Origin: Myxococcota bacterium | GTDB lineage: Bacteria; Myxococcota_A; UBA9160; SMWR01 | DNA: 64,000 nt | NCBI GenBank assembly: GCA_022447545.1 | Contig: JAKVBI010000007.1 | Location: forward strand, 1-64,000 | Reading direction: 5' to 3' | In this document: piece after piece, positions 56,864 to 64,000 of the stretch | Numbering within the stretch: the first letter of the stretch is position 1 | How the letters are laid out: each line of letters starts with the position of its first letter | The notes under the pieces: generated by a model | The model's database searches: none | What the model saw: only the letters and a program-made list of their open reading frames with translations | What the model was told of the DNA's origin: nothing | Translations under genes and position numbers: made by a program

Positions 56864-57100
56864 TTGATCGTCTGTCACTGCCGAGCACTTTCTGATCGCG
56901 AAATCCTCGCCGCCATCCAAGCAGGCGCCGGAGACACCCAACAGATCGCCCAGACCTGCGGTGCGGGCCGAGAATGCGGCGGTTGCAGGCCGGTCCTGCG
57001 AAGAATGCTGGAACGCGCCAAGGGTGGGAGCAAGCCCCAAACGGCTGGGGAGGGTCAGGGCACCCTCCGTGTCCAGGCTCCTGTCCTCGCCACCGGGTAA
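56864..57100 (+). CDS. bfd: bacterioferritin-associated ferredoxin-like protein
   Basis: A 78-residue protein starting IVCHCRALSDREI with a second cysteine pair in CGAGRECGGCRP, the BFD-type [2Fe-2S] pattern (CxC...CxxC). Bfd binds bacterioferritin and helps release iron. The start is a TTG at 56864, as no ATG fits. The last 25 residues are low-complexity, longer than typical. It is probably repressed by Fur with iron. Confidence 0.82.
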   Translation: MIVCHCRALSDREILAAIQAGAGDTQQIAQTCGAGRECGGCRPVLRRMLERAKGGSKPQTAGEGQGTLRVQAPVLATG

Positions 57101-57188
57101 ACCGGCGCTTCCACCGTCTCGGGCGGTGCAGGATCGACGAACCCTCGCGATCGGGTCGGCGTGAGCTCCCTCGACCAACTGTCGAGAA

Positions 57189-58067
57189 TCAGATCGCGTC
57201 CTGACCAGGCTCGAACAGCGGTTCGATCCCAAACCGTCGTGCATCGGAAGCAAGTCGCTCGGCGTCCGGGACTCGCACCGGAGCCTCTGCGGCTTCCAGA
57301 ATCATTGCGAGCACGCTCGCATCGCTCGTGGTGTTGAGAAACACCCCTTCGTGGGCCAGCACGAAGTGAACGGCGCGGTGGACGGCGTCGGGGTCTCGCA
57401 ACGGCGCGTACCAGCTGTGACGGGGCCCCTCATCGTCGTCTCGCCAGCGCCGACGCGCCACACTCTTGATGGTCTGAACGGCCACCCCTCTCTCTCGGCA
57501 CGTCGCTAGGAGTGCGCCGAAGTGATTGCCGTAGTCGGCCTGGGAGAGCATGGCCGGGTTGCAGGGCAGCAACACCGAGTCGAACTCGAACCGCTCGAGG
57601 CTCTGTCGGTGCCGGGCCGCGACGTTGGCACCATGGCCCGTGACACCCAGGAAACGAACGAGGCCCTCGTCTCTGGCAGCCACGAGGGCCTCGAGAGCCC
57701 CTCCCTTTCCAAGAGCCACATTCCATTCCCCCACATCCACCAGGTTGTGGAGCTGAATCAGATCCACCTGATCTACCTGCAAACGATCCAGAGACCGAAG
57801 CAGACTCTCACGAGCCTCTGCCGCCGTACGCGCCCCTGTCTTCGTCGCGAGGAAAAAGGCACCTCGATGCTGTCGCATCCACTCGCCCACACGAAGTTCC
57901 GAGTCCCCATAGGCGGCCGCGGTGTCGATATGGTTCACACCGTGCTCGAGCAAGAGTTCGAGCACTCGGTCGCAGCGATGGGGTTTCATACCCGCCAGGG
58001 CAGCGGCGCCAAACACGATACGACTCGACGAGTGGCCGGTTTGTCCAAAAGCAATTCGCTCGATCAT
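57189..58067 (-). CDS. aldo/keto reductase
   Basis: A 292-residue protein of the aldo/keto reductase family: GVNHIDTAAAYGDSELRVG (catalytic Asp and Tyr), FFLATKTGARTAAE, and HNLVDVG. The catalytic pattern is as in AKR proteins of the YghZ/Tas group, which reduce carbonyls with NADPH. GGGAGGG precedes the ATG at 58067. The sequence ARRRWRDDDEGPRHSW near residue 210 is an unusual charged insert. Substrate unknown. Confidence 0.85.
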   Translation of the reverse strand: MIERIAFGQTGHSSSRIVFGAAALAGMKPHRCDRVLELLLEHGVNHIDTAAAYGDSELRVGEWMRQHRGAFFLATKTGARTAAEARESLLRSLDRLQVDQVDLIQLHNLVDVGEWNVALGKGGALEALVAARDEGLVRFLGVTGHGANVAARHRQSLERFEFDSVLLPCNPAMLSQADYGNHFGALLATCRERGVAVQTIKSVARRRWRDDDEGPRHSWYAPLRDPDAVHRAVHFVLAHEGVFLNTTSDASVLAMILEAAEAPVRVPDAERLASDARRFGIEPLFEPGQDAI

Positions 58068-58342
58068 GGAACCCTCCCTGCCAGACCTATACGCGTCACG
58101 AGTGCCCTCAATCTGGCGCCTCACGCCGGAGGGCACATTTCTCAGAATTTATACCGATCTCGCCAGTAGGGGCATCCTCGGAGGTTCCCAAAGAAGTTCC
58201 CAGCTTTTGAGGGGCATCCCTGGAGACGAACACGAGTCTTTCTAAAAGATTGAACTTTTTTCGAGATTGAACGGTTCCCATCACCACGCATCCAAAGGAA
58301 GCCCAGCGTCTCTCATGGCGTTTGGGGTCCATGGAGGTGGAA

Positions 58343-59125
58343 ATGGCCGGACTCTGGAGGTCTCTGATTGGTCTGATGGCTGTCTCGCTCCTGCAAAGCA
58401 CGGGCGTCTCTGCATCACTCATCGACTTCAACGCCTTCGAACACGGGAGGGTCGTCGACCTGAACATTCCGGGCCTTTCGATCACGGCCGAAAACGTCGG
58501 GGGCGGGCCAGACCTGGCGGTCGTCTTCGACTCGAACCTTTCGGGCACACGCGACCCGGACCTGGAGGCTGCCTCCGGGGGAGCAACGCTTTGGAGCGCT
58601 GGAAACCTCGTGGGCGTAGACCTCGGGGGCATCTTGATTCTTCAGGAAAATGGCTTCGGCTGCTGGGATGGTGTCTGTAATCGGCCCGATGACGAGGGCT
58701 CGCGACCCGCCGGTTCCCTCACGCTCGATTTCGAGGCGCCCATCGAATCCTTTGGCCTCGATCTCATCGACATCGACGGCTTGACTCTCGAACTGGGAGC
58801 CCTCGTCTTCGTGGGGTCCCTCGGTACGGATACCGTTCCGTTCACGGATCTTCTGAATCCGGGAGACGTTGGGAACAACAGTGCCAACCGCGTCGATCCT
58901 TTGGCTCTCACGGATATGGGGATCGGAAACATCCAGCGCATTCGGGTCGAGTGGGGGGGGTCGGGAGCCCTGGACAACCTGCAATACACCCTGACTCCAG
59001 AACCCAGTACCGGTAGCCTCATCGCCCTTGGGCTGGTCACCCTGGGCGTCGCAACGGGTAGACGCCGGCCCGAATCCCGCTACTGGAACCGCTGCGAAAC
59101 ACCAACAGCAGGACCGAGGGCCTGA
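58343..59125 (+). CDS. PEP-CTERM sorting-domain protein
   Basis: A 260-residue secreted protein: signal peptide (LWRSLIGLMAVSLLQSTGVSA), a beta-rich body beginning LIDFNAFEHGRVV, and the tag TPEPSTGSLIALGLVTLGV followed by RRRP. About 20 residues follow the tag, longer than usual. The body has no assigned fold. GGAGG lies upstream of the ATG at 58343. Confidence 0.8.
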   Translation: MAGLWRSLIGLMAVSLLQSTGVSASLIDFNAFEHGRVVDLNIPGLSITAENVGGGPDLAVVFDSNLSGTRDPDLEAASGGATLWSAGNLVGVDLGGILILQENGFGCWDGVCNRPDDEGSRPAGSLTLDFEAPIESFGLDLIDIDGLTLELGALVFVGSLGTDTVPFTDLLNPGDVGNNSANRVDPLALTDMGIGNIQRIRVEWGGSGALDNLQYTLTPEPSTGSLIALGLVTLGVATGRRRPESRYWNRCETPTAGPRA

Positions 59126-59219
59126 GGGGCGCGGCACGGTCTGCGACTCATTCGAGATGTAGAGGAGTCGTTGGCGTTCACCCTATAGTGGGGAGTTCGT
59201 GACACCGTGAGGCCATGCC

Positions 59220-59699
59220 GTGAAGAAACTGAAGGTCGGGCTGGGGTCCCTGTTCACGCTTCTCGTCGTTGCAGCCTGCGCCGCTCCCATCGGGCCTGTG
59301 CCGGGTTTTCTGATCGGGGGCTCCTTGGCCAACGTGCCAGACACGTGGGGAAACACGCTTCCCATTCACGAGGTCCAATTGCAGGTCGGAAATGGCCCGA
59401 TCGGTCGCACCGTCCTCATTTGGACCGTGCAGATGGATGGAGATCTGTACGTTTTGGGGCAGAAGGACAGCCGGTGGACCCAGGCAATCGGCCCAAGTGG
59501 ACCCGTTCGGTTGAGCATGGATGGAAGCTTGTATGAACTCACCGCCACCGCAGTCGAAGGCGGCTCGACGAAGTCCGCTGTGACCGGGGCATGGTTGCGA
59601 AAGTACGAGCCCCACTACCCAGATCTCGTCGCGGGCTTCGGAACACCGGCCGAAGGTGCCCGAAAATCCACCATCTTCAGGCTGACACGCCGATCGTGA
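59220..59699 (+). CDS. lipoprotein, possible FMN-binding split-barrel-like
   Basis: A 159-residue protein with a lipobox (LLVVAACA). The body (WTVQMDGDLYVLG, SGPVRLSMDGSLYEL) resembles the split-barrel FMN-binding (pyridoxamine-oxidase-like) proteins, but no firm signature is seen. GTG start at 59220. Function unknown. Confidence 0.62.
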   Translation: MKKLKVGLGSLFTLLVVAACAAPIGPVPGFLIGGSLANVPDTWGNTLPIHEVQLQVGNGPIGRTVLIWTVQMDGDLYVLGQKDSRWTQAIGPSGPVRLSMDGSLYELTATAVEGGSTKSAVTGAWLRKYEPHYPDLVAGFGTPAEGARKSTIFRLTRRS

Positions 59700-59717
59700 A
59701 GGGTCTCTGGCGGGGCC

Positions 59718-59733
59718 GGCTCTCGCGAGAGCC
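59718..59733. repeat. 16-bp perfect palindrome
   Basis: GGCTCTCGCGAGAGCC lies between the lipoprotein and the PEP-CTERM gene, about 85 bases upstream of the latter's start. It has no loop, so it is more like a dimeric protein-binding site than a terminator. Role unknown. Confidence 0.45.
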
Positions 59734-59816
59734 CAGAAAACTTGCCGGTTTCTTGCCACAATTCGCGGGTAGTGACCACTCTCCCTGGCAATCAGTTGTA
59801 GCCAAGGAGAGTTCTC

Positions 59817-60500
59817 ATGCGCGAGGTCATCGCAAAGCCCGTCGTCCTTCTCGCCAGCCTCGGCTTGGCGCTCGTGATCGCACCTGCCTCGACGGCCAAC
59901 CCCATTCAGGCCACTTATACCGATCGCAACAACTGTGACTTCCACCCCACAATGAACTTCCCCGAAGAATTGGGACAGGGGCCGAGCGCTGCCGGTGGGC
60001 CCGCGGGGCCGTTCCCCGTGGACGAAGCCATCTCCTATAGCTCGTTCGGCATCGAGCAGGGCACCTGTGGGATTACAGCCGACGGGGATGACGATTGGCT
60101 GGTAAAGATCACCAATCAATCCGGAAAAGCCTGGGTGGACCTCTTCTTCGTAGCCAATGCCGACCGAACCTTCTCGAACTTCGACGGCGAAATTTCAGAG
60201 TTGGGGTCGGAGAATTCCGGCCTGGCGATGCGTATCGACAACATCGATATCAACCAGCCGCTCCTGAGCGAATCCATCGACCCCGACCTGGTCTTCCAGC
60301 CGGGTGAGACCTGGGACTTCATCGTTCTCGACTTCACGAGCAGCTCGAACATCAAATTCGATTCCCTGGGTGTCGCCCACTTCGGAGGGAATTCGACGGC
60401 CAGCATCGTGGCACGCCCGATCCCCGAGCCAACAACGGCGACTCTTCTGGGCCTCGGCCTCGCGGGCTTGGCCCATGGCCTGAGGCGCGTCCGCCGGTAA
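59817..60500 (+). CDS. PEP-CTERM sorting-domain protein
   Basis: A 227-residue protein: signal peptide (VIAKPVVLLASLGLALVIA...STA), a beta-rich body, and the tail RPIPEPTTATLLGLGLAGL with RRVRR end. AAGGAGAG precedes the ATG closely. The body has no known fold. It may be sorted to the surface by the exosortase system, which is not in this window. Confidence 0.84.
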   Translation: MREVIAKPVVLLASLGLALVIAPASTANPIQATYTDRNNCDFHPTMNFPEELGQGPSAAGGPAGPFPVDEAISYSSFGIEQGTCGITADGDDDWLVKITNQSGKAWVDLFFVANADRTFSNFDGEISELGSENSGLAMRIDNIDINQPLLSESIDPDLVFQPGETWDFIVLDFTSSSNIKFDSLGVAHFGGNSTASIVARPIPEPTTATLLGLGLAGLAHGLRRVRR

Positions 60501-61106
60501 CGACCGGACGCATCGATCGATTCCAGTGCAAGCCGGTTGAAGGACCCCCGGGACCCTCAACCAGTCACAGGCCTTGGCCAAGATGTGCCTGGTGGACGCG
60601 TCCAGCGTTCCGTGATCCTGAGTTCGGCTTCCGCCGAACCGAAGCGCTGCTCATCAACATCCCAGCGATGCCGTAGACAGGAATCAACAGATCCTGGAAA
60701 CGTCCTTTGCATAGGCGAGGGCGAGGGCATCTTTCAGATCGAGCGAGACAAAGTAAGCATTCGAATCACCGAAGGGCTGAGACGATTTTTCGGATCGAGG
60801 CCACGACACACTCGCCCGGAACCCCCGGCGGGCGGGCAGAGACAAACGATGCGATTCAGAGGCAAAAGATCCCATAGGTCTCTAGAAAAACTGGAACTCC
60901 ATCCTTCGCTGGCAAGATCTCGTTTTGAAATTTTCGACAACCGCCAACGAATCAACAACTGATTACGCTAAACCATGGGCGAATCTGCAGATTTTGAAAA
61001 GGTTACTGAAACGATGCTGAAGTTCCTCGCTCCCTCTCTTCTCCTCTCCTCAGACGAGTCCACCGCGGAAACATTGCCCTCTCGGCGATCATCCCATCCT
61101 CGTTTG
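60501..61106. other. intergenic, no gene recognised
   Basis: A 606-base region after a PEP-CTERM gene. A 141-codon open frame (60537-60962) has a composition rich in R, S and P and no family match. A hairpin at 60535-60562 (GGTTGA with TCAACC, plus a GC-rich interior with one mismatch) is a weak candidate terminator without a T-run. Confidence 0.45.
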
Positions 61107-63344
61107 ATGCGAATGACCTGGGTGTGGGGTTGCCTACTTCTTGTGCTCTCTGCCATCCCTCATTCAGCACGCGGATACGATCCGACAGCTGGCGCCCCCG
61201 AACCGGCGGTTTGTTCACTCAAATATGTTCTACCCGGAGATCTGCCCCGGAAAATCCCGTCAGAAGCCAGCGATGGTGACTTCATGCAATTTTCATGGCG
61301 CACGTTTCTCGCCATCAACGCTCGGAAAGTCGGGAACCGCGTTTCAGTCAACGGGGACAATCCGACTCAATGGTCCCGATGGTCGTCTACAGCCGATCTC
61401 CTCAACCAGGACAACCCCGGAAAATCGGGAAGTCGCGCCTACCCAGTCAGCTGCCGCAAGATCCGTAACTTTCGGCGGTACCGCGCAATTCAACAAGTTG
61501 GCAAGGTGGATGATTCCTTCCTGGAAGCAACAACGGGAAAGCTTTCCAACGATCCCGTGATCGACCGCCACGGCAATTTCTTGCGCTATGAGATCCTGCT
61601 CAGCCCAGCTTTCTACAACTATTTGAAGGAGACCCGCCTCTACGAGCGCGATACGTTGCTGAAGCAAACCACCGATTTGAACCTCCCCTGTGGCGATGTC
61701 GATTACGTGAGGGGCAATCCATCGGATCCCCGCTCAGGGGCCATGGTGCTCAAAGCCGCATGGATGGACTCAGCACCCATGACCAACGAAGAACGCGCGA
61801 AATACCACACCGAGAAGCTGCTGATAGAAAATCCCAGCTACAGAAATTCTACTGGAGAGGCGACCTGTGAACTCAAAGAAATGGCGCTCGTAGGCCTCCA
61901 CGTCGCTCGCAAAACTGTTCGTCAGCCGAACTGGACCTGGGCCACATGGGAACACAAGGACAATGCACCGGATTGCACGTCGCAGATGCCGCTAGTTGTC
62001 GAGGGCGATGCCGTCGTCGCAGCGGCCTCGAAACAGAACCACAAATGCCCCGAAGACCTGACCCGGGACTATGCGTTCAACGCAGCCGACTGCTTTGGTT
62101 CCACCGAGTGCAACACCTGTAACGCCGGCTTCGACGAAGGCAATGCAACCGAGCCTTCTCAGTGTGCGAACCCCTTCTCACCTGACGAAAACAGGTGGTG
62201 CCTCGATCTCCCTCCTTCCGACGTCAAAGGGAAGTCACAGCTTTGTCGACAGGTGCCCACCCGCTCCGGAGCTTGCGCTGGGGACTCGACGGTTCTTTGC
62301 AAGACGGATGACGACTGTGCTTCCGCTGGTGGACCCTGTTACGACAACTATGCGGCCGTCAACGAGTGGAACGATGCCTGCATCTCCGCCATCGAAGCAT
62401 TTGGAGGAAACTCGGTTTGGTCCAACTACGAAATGATCGGTGTTCAGTGGCTGGCTCAAGAATTCAACCAGTGTGAAAACGTACAAAGCGACATCTATTC
62501 GCCAGGCAACCCGGTCCAACAAGCCAACCTTCGTGAGCAGGTTCAGCTCCACGGCCCATTTGGAGAGATCCCCAACAAATTTTCCCGCCCGATACTGGGA
62601 AACACCTCCATGGAATCTTACGAGCGAGCCAATTGCACAGGGTGTCACGCAAAGGTGAAGCTACCCGGGGTTTGTGAAAACGACCCCTCGATTTCGTGCA
62701 ATACCTCGAAAGATTGCGGGAGTGGAAACCAGTGCAAGCAGATTTCGACGGACTTCATGTACTGGCTCGCACTCGAAGCTGCCAGACCCCCATCCATCAA
62801 TCTCGAGGGAGATGCATGGCTTGCCAAGAACCAATCCATGAAGGGCAGACGAATCTGGAAATGGAAGACTGAGGAAGATGTCACTTTCGTCCCTCCGCCC
62901 CGGGGGTTCGATGACCCACGTTGTCTCGGCGAGCCCCCGGGTACCGTGAAGGCCTCCGTGCGGGTGTTCGACAATCCCACGGGATTCGATTCTCGTGAGA
63001 TCGACCTGCCGTGTGAACACTGGCGGGCTTTGCCAAGAGGGAAGGGATACCGATATACGGACCGCGAAGGAACTTGCAAATCAGTTCGTATCAAACAGGG
63101 AAGGAATCTCCGAGTTCGATGCGGTCACCCCTCCCTACCGCAAGTAACCGCCACTCTCGATGAAAGCCTCAAGACCGTGCTCACCTTGGGGCGTTTGCGA
63201 TACTGCAGCACTTTCGACGACCTCGAATTCCCCAACCAGAACTCGGCCGCATCTCGATCCGGCGCAGGCAGTCCTCCTCGCTCGAACTGCTCGACTCCCA
63301 ACAACCTGTTGGGCGTCTTCCCGGGATTGGACGAATTGGAATAG
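61107..63344 (+). CDS. large secreted cysteine-rich protein with one c-type haem motif
   Basis: About 745 residues with a signal peptide (WVWGCLLLVLSAIPHSARG). The N-terminal part has FMQFSWRTFLAINARK, a motif seen in some large haem-associated secreted proteins. A single haem c site CTGCH lies at residue 510 (62634-62648), in SYERANCTGCHAKV. Two cysteine repeats of the pattern C-x7-C-x5-C-x5/6-C occur near 62270-62340 and 62667-62740. The latter lies just after the haem site. Start: ATG at 61107 is chosen to give the signal peptide; an in-frame ATG at 60975 is possible. Possibly a periplasmic or surface cytochrome; partner unknown. Confidence 0.72.
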   Translation: MRMTWVWGCLLLVLSAIPHSARGYDPTAGAPEPAVCSLKYVLPGDLPRKIPSEASDGDFMQFSWRTFLAINARKVGNRVSVNGDNPTQWSRWSSTADLLNQDNPGKSGSRAYPVSCRKIRNFRRYRAIQQVGKVDDSFLEATTGKLSNDPVIDRHGNFLRYEILLSPAFYNYLKETRLYERDTLLKQTTDLNLPCGDVDYVRGNPSDPRSGAMVLKAAWMDSAPMTNEERAKYHTEKLLIENPSYRNSTGEATCELKEMALVGLHVARKTVRQPNWTWATWEHKDNAPDCTSQMPLVVEGDAVVAAASKQNHKCPEDLTRDYAFNAADCFGSTECNTCNAGFDEGNATEPSQCANPFSPDENRWCLDLPPSDVKGKSQLCRQVPTRSGACAGDSTVLCKTDDDCASAGGPCYDNYAAVNEWNDACISAIEAFGGNSVWSNYEMIGVQWLAQEFNQCENVQSDIYSPGNPVQQANLREQVQLHGPFGEIPNKFSRPILGNTSMESYERANCTGCHAKVKLPGVCENDPSISCNTSKDCGSGNQCKQISTDFMYWLALEAARPPSINLEGDAWLAKNQSMKGRRIWKWKTEEDVTFVPPPRGFDDPRCLGEPPGTVKASVRVFDNPTGFDSREIDLPCEHWRALPRGKGYRYTDREGTCKSVRIKQGRNLRVRCGHPSLPQVTATLDESLKTVLTLGRLRYCSTFDDLEFPNQNSAASRSGAGSPPRSNCSTPNNLLGVFPGLDELE

Positions 63345-63449
63345 CGCCAACCTGGGTTCACCGTTCTGCGAAGGGCTCGATTGAGCCAGTTCTCACCCTG
63401 GAGATTCGGACGAAAGAGTGGTCGGTTCGACCTGAACGGGAGCGCCAAG

Positions 63450-64000
63450 CTAGGCCTCGGATGCTGCTCGCTGCTCGATCATCTCCTGTTGCTCGGCAGA
63501 TCCATAGCCTGCCTCAGTAAGGATCTCCAATGTGTGCTCCCCCAAGAGCGGAGCAGCTAGACGAACCGTAGCCGGTGTTCTTTCGAAATAAGCCGAGAAA
63601 CCAATTTCCTTTTGCTGCCCGCGGATTGGGTGGGAATATTGGACGAAAAGATCCTGGGCCTTGACTTGCTCATCTTCCACGACTTCGGGAAGGTCGAGGA
63701 CCGGCCCACCCGGTAGATCGGATTCTCGTAACAATTTCACCCATTCGTCGCGGTCGCGCTTCTGGAACTCTTGTGAAAGCGCATCTCGAAGTTCCTGATC
63801 ACTTCCCGCCCACTGGGTCGGGTCACCGAACCGAGGATCCTCCGCGAGATCGGGCCGACCGATGGCCTCACACAAGATCGGGAAAAATCGCGGATGGAGA
63901 AGGCTGATCACGATCCATTTCTCGTCACGCGTCCGATACCAGGTCGAGAGCGCCATTCCATCTCGGTGGCCAACGTTGACCAATTCTCCTCCATTGAGAT
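63450..64000 (-). CDS. CaiB/BaiF-type CoA-transferase, C-terminal part (runs off right edge)
   Basis: About 180 residues of a class III CoA-transferase: GMALSTWYRTRDEKWIVIS, FFPILCEAIGRPDLAEDPRF, and the C-terminal GPVLDLPEVVEDEQVK with APLLGEHTLEIL. The frame is open through the window edge, so the N-terminal half, with the catalytic Asp, is outside. The family moves CoA between acids, for example in carnitine or steroid-acid metabolism. The stop is at 63450. Confidence 0.84.
   Translation of the reverse strand, partial: LNGGELVNVGHRDGMALSTWYRTRDEKWIVISLLHPRFFPILCEAIGRPDLAEDPRFGDPTQWAGSDQELRDALSQEFQKRDRDEWVKLLRESDLPGGPVLDLPEVVEDEQVKAQDLFVQYSHPIRGQQKEIGFSAYFERTPATVRLAAPLLGEHTLEILTEAGYGSAEQQEMIEQRAASEA

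Noticed and set aside
60537-60962. 141-codon open frame
   Set aside because: Low-complexity R/S/P-rich product, no ribosome site, no family content.

Overview
The window is 64 kb of GC-rich, gene-dense bacterial DNA with no rRNA, tRNA, CRISPR array, transposase or phage gene that I can see. Five proteins carry PEP-CTERM sorting tails. There is also a CarF/TMEM189-type lipid desaturase, a UGA-recoded formate dehydrogenase, cysteine-rich secreted proteins, and many oxidoreductases (P450, Baeyer-Villiger monooxygenase, Rieske oxygenases, GMC, LLM, TauD) beside an acyl-CoA dehydrogenase pair. This mix fits an environmental, heterotrophic Gram-negative of the broad 'Deltaproteobacteria' type (Myxococcota, Desulfobacterota or Binatota-like). 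That placement is inference; there is no phylogenetic marker in the window.

Layout. 1-0.95 kb: start of an RHS/YD-repeat protein running off the left edge. 1.4-7.9 kb: a possible lipid/glycan or natural-product group (B12-binding radical SAM enzyme, polytopic membrane protein, fatty acid desaturase overlapping a methyltransferase, divergent second methyltransferase). 8.1-13.7 kb: a plus-strand run with a GMC oxidoreductase and its small partner, a membrane-anchored DUF3604 protein and an F420/FMN luciferase-like oxidoreductase. 13.8-17.5 kb: a polytopic membrane protein, and a cupin overlapping a Baeyer-Villiger-type monooxygenase. 17.7-24.9 kb: plus-strand genes for a plasmalogen-type desaturase, a GreA/GreB-like factor, two separated DUF1295 proteins, an ArsJ-type GAPDH, a cupin, a wrecked sulfatase and a Rieske oxygenase. 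24.9-32.3 kb: PEP-CTERM proteins, a probable heteromeric acyl-CoA dehydrogenase pair, YgiQ and a Rieske ferredoxin. 32.9-37.5 kb: secreted hydrolase, MFS transporter, exported acetolactate decarboxylase and a lipoprotein.

37.6-42.2 kb is the most striking part: a three-gene, overlapping, minus-strand operon for an NAD-linked formate dehydrogenase. Its catalytic subunit is interrupted by an in-frame TGA followed by a textbook bacterial SECIS hairpin, so it is a selenoprotein. The Fe-S domains that normally form its N-terminus are on a separate gene at the end of the operon, after a fused NuoE-NuoF diaphorase. Formate oxidised at the Mo/W-Sec site would pass electrons through the separate Fe-S protein to FMN and NAD.

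42.5-56.2 kb: TauD dioxygenase, P450, DUF3556 membrane protein, two MFS transporters, secreted proteins (including a DUF1080 protein overlapping an M43-type metalloprotease), an SDR and an exported metallo-beta-lactamase-fold protein. 56.4-57.1 kb: a divergent iron-responsive pair (a CxCG mini-protein and a bacterioferritin-associated ferredoxin) with two identical Fur-like boxes between them. 57.2-64 kb: aldo/keto reductase, two PEP-CTERM proteins, a lipoprotein, a large cysteine-rich protein with one CxxCH haem motif, and the C-terminal part of a CaiB/BaiF CoA-transferase running off the right edge.
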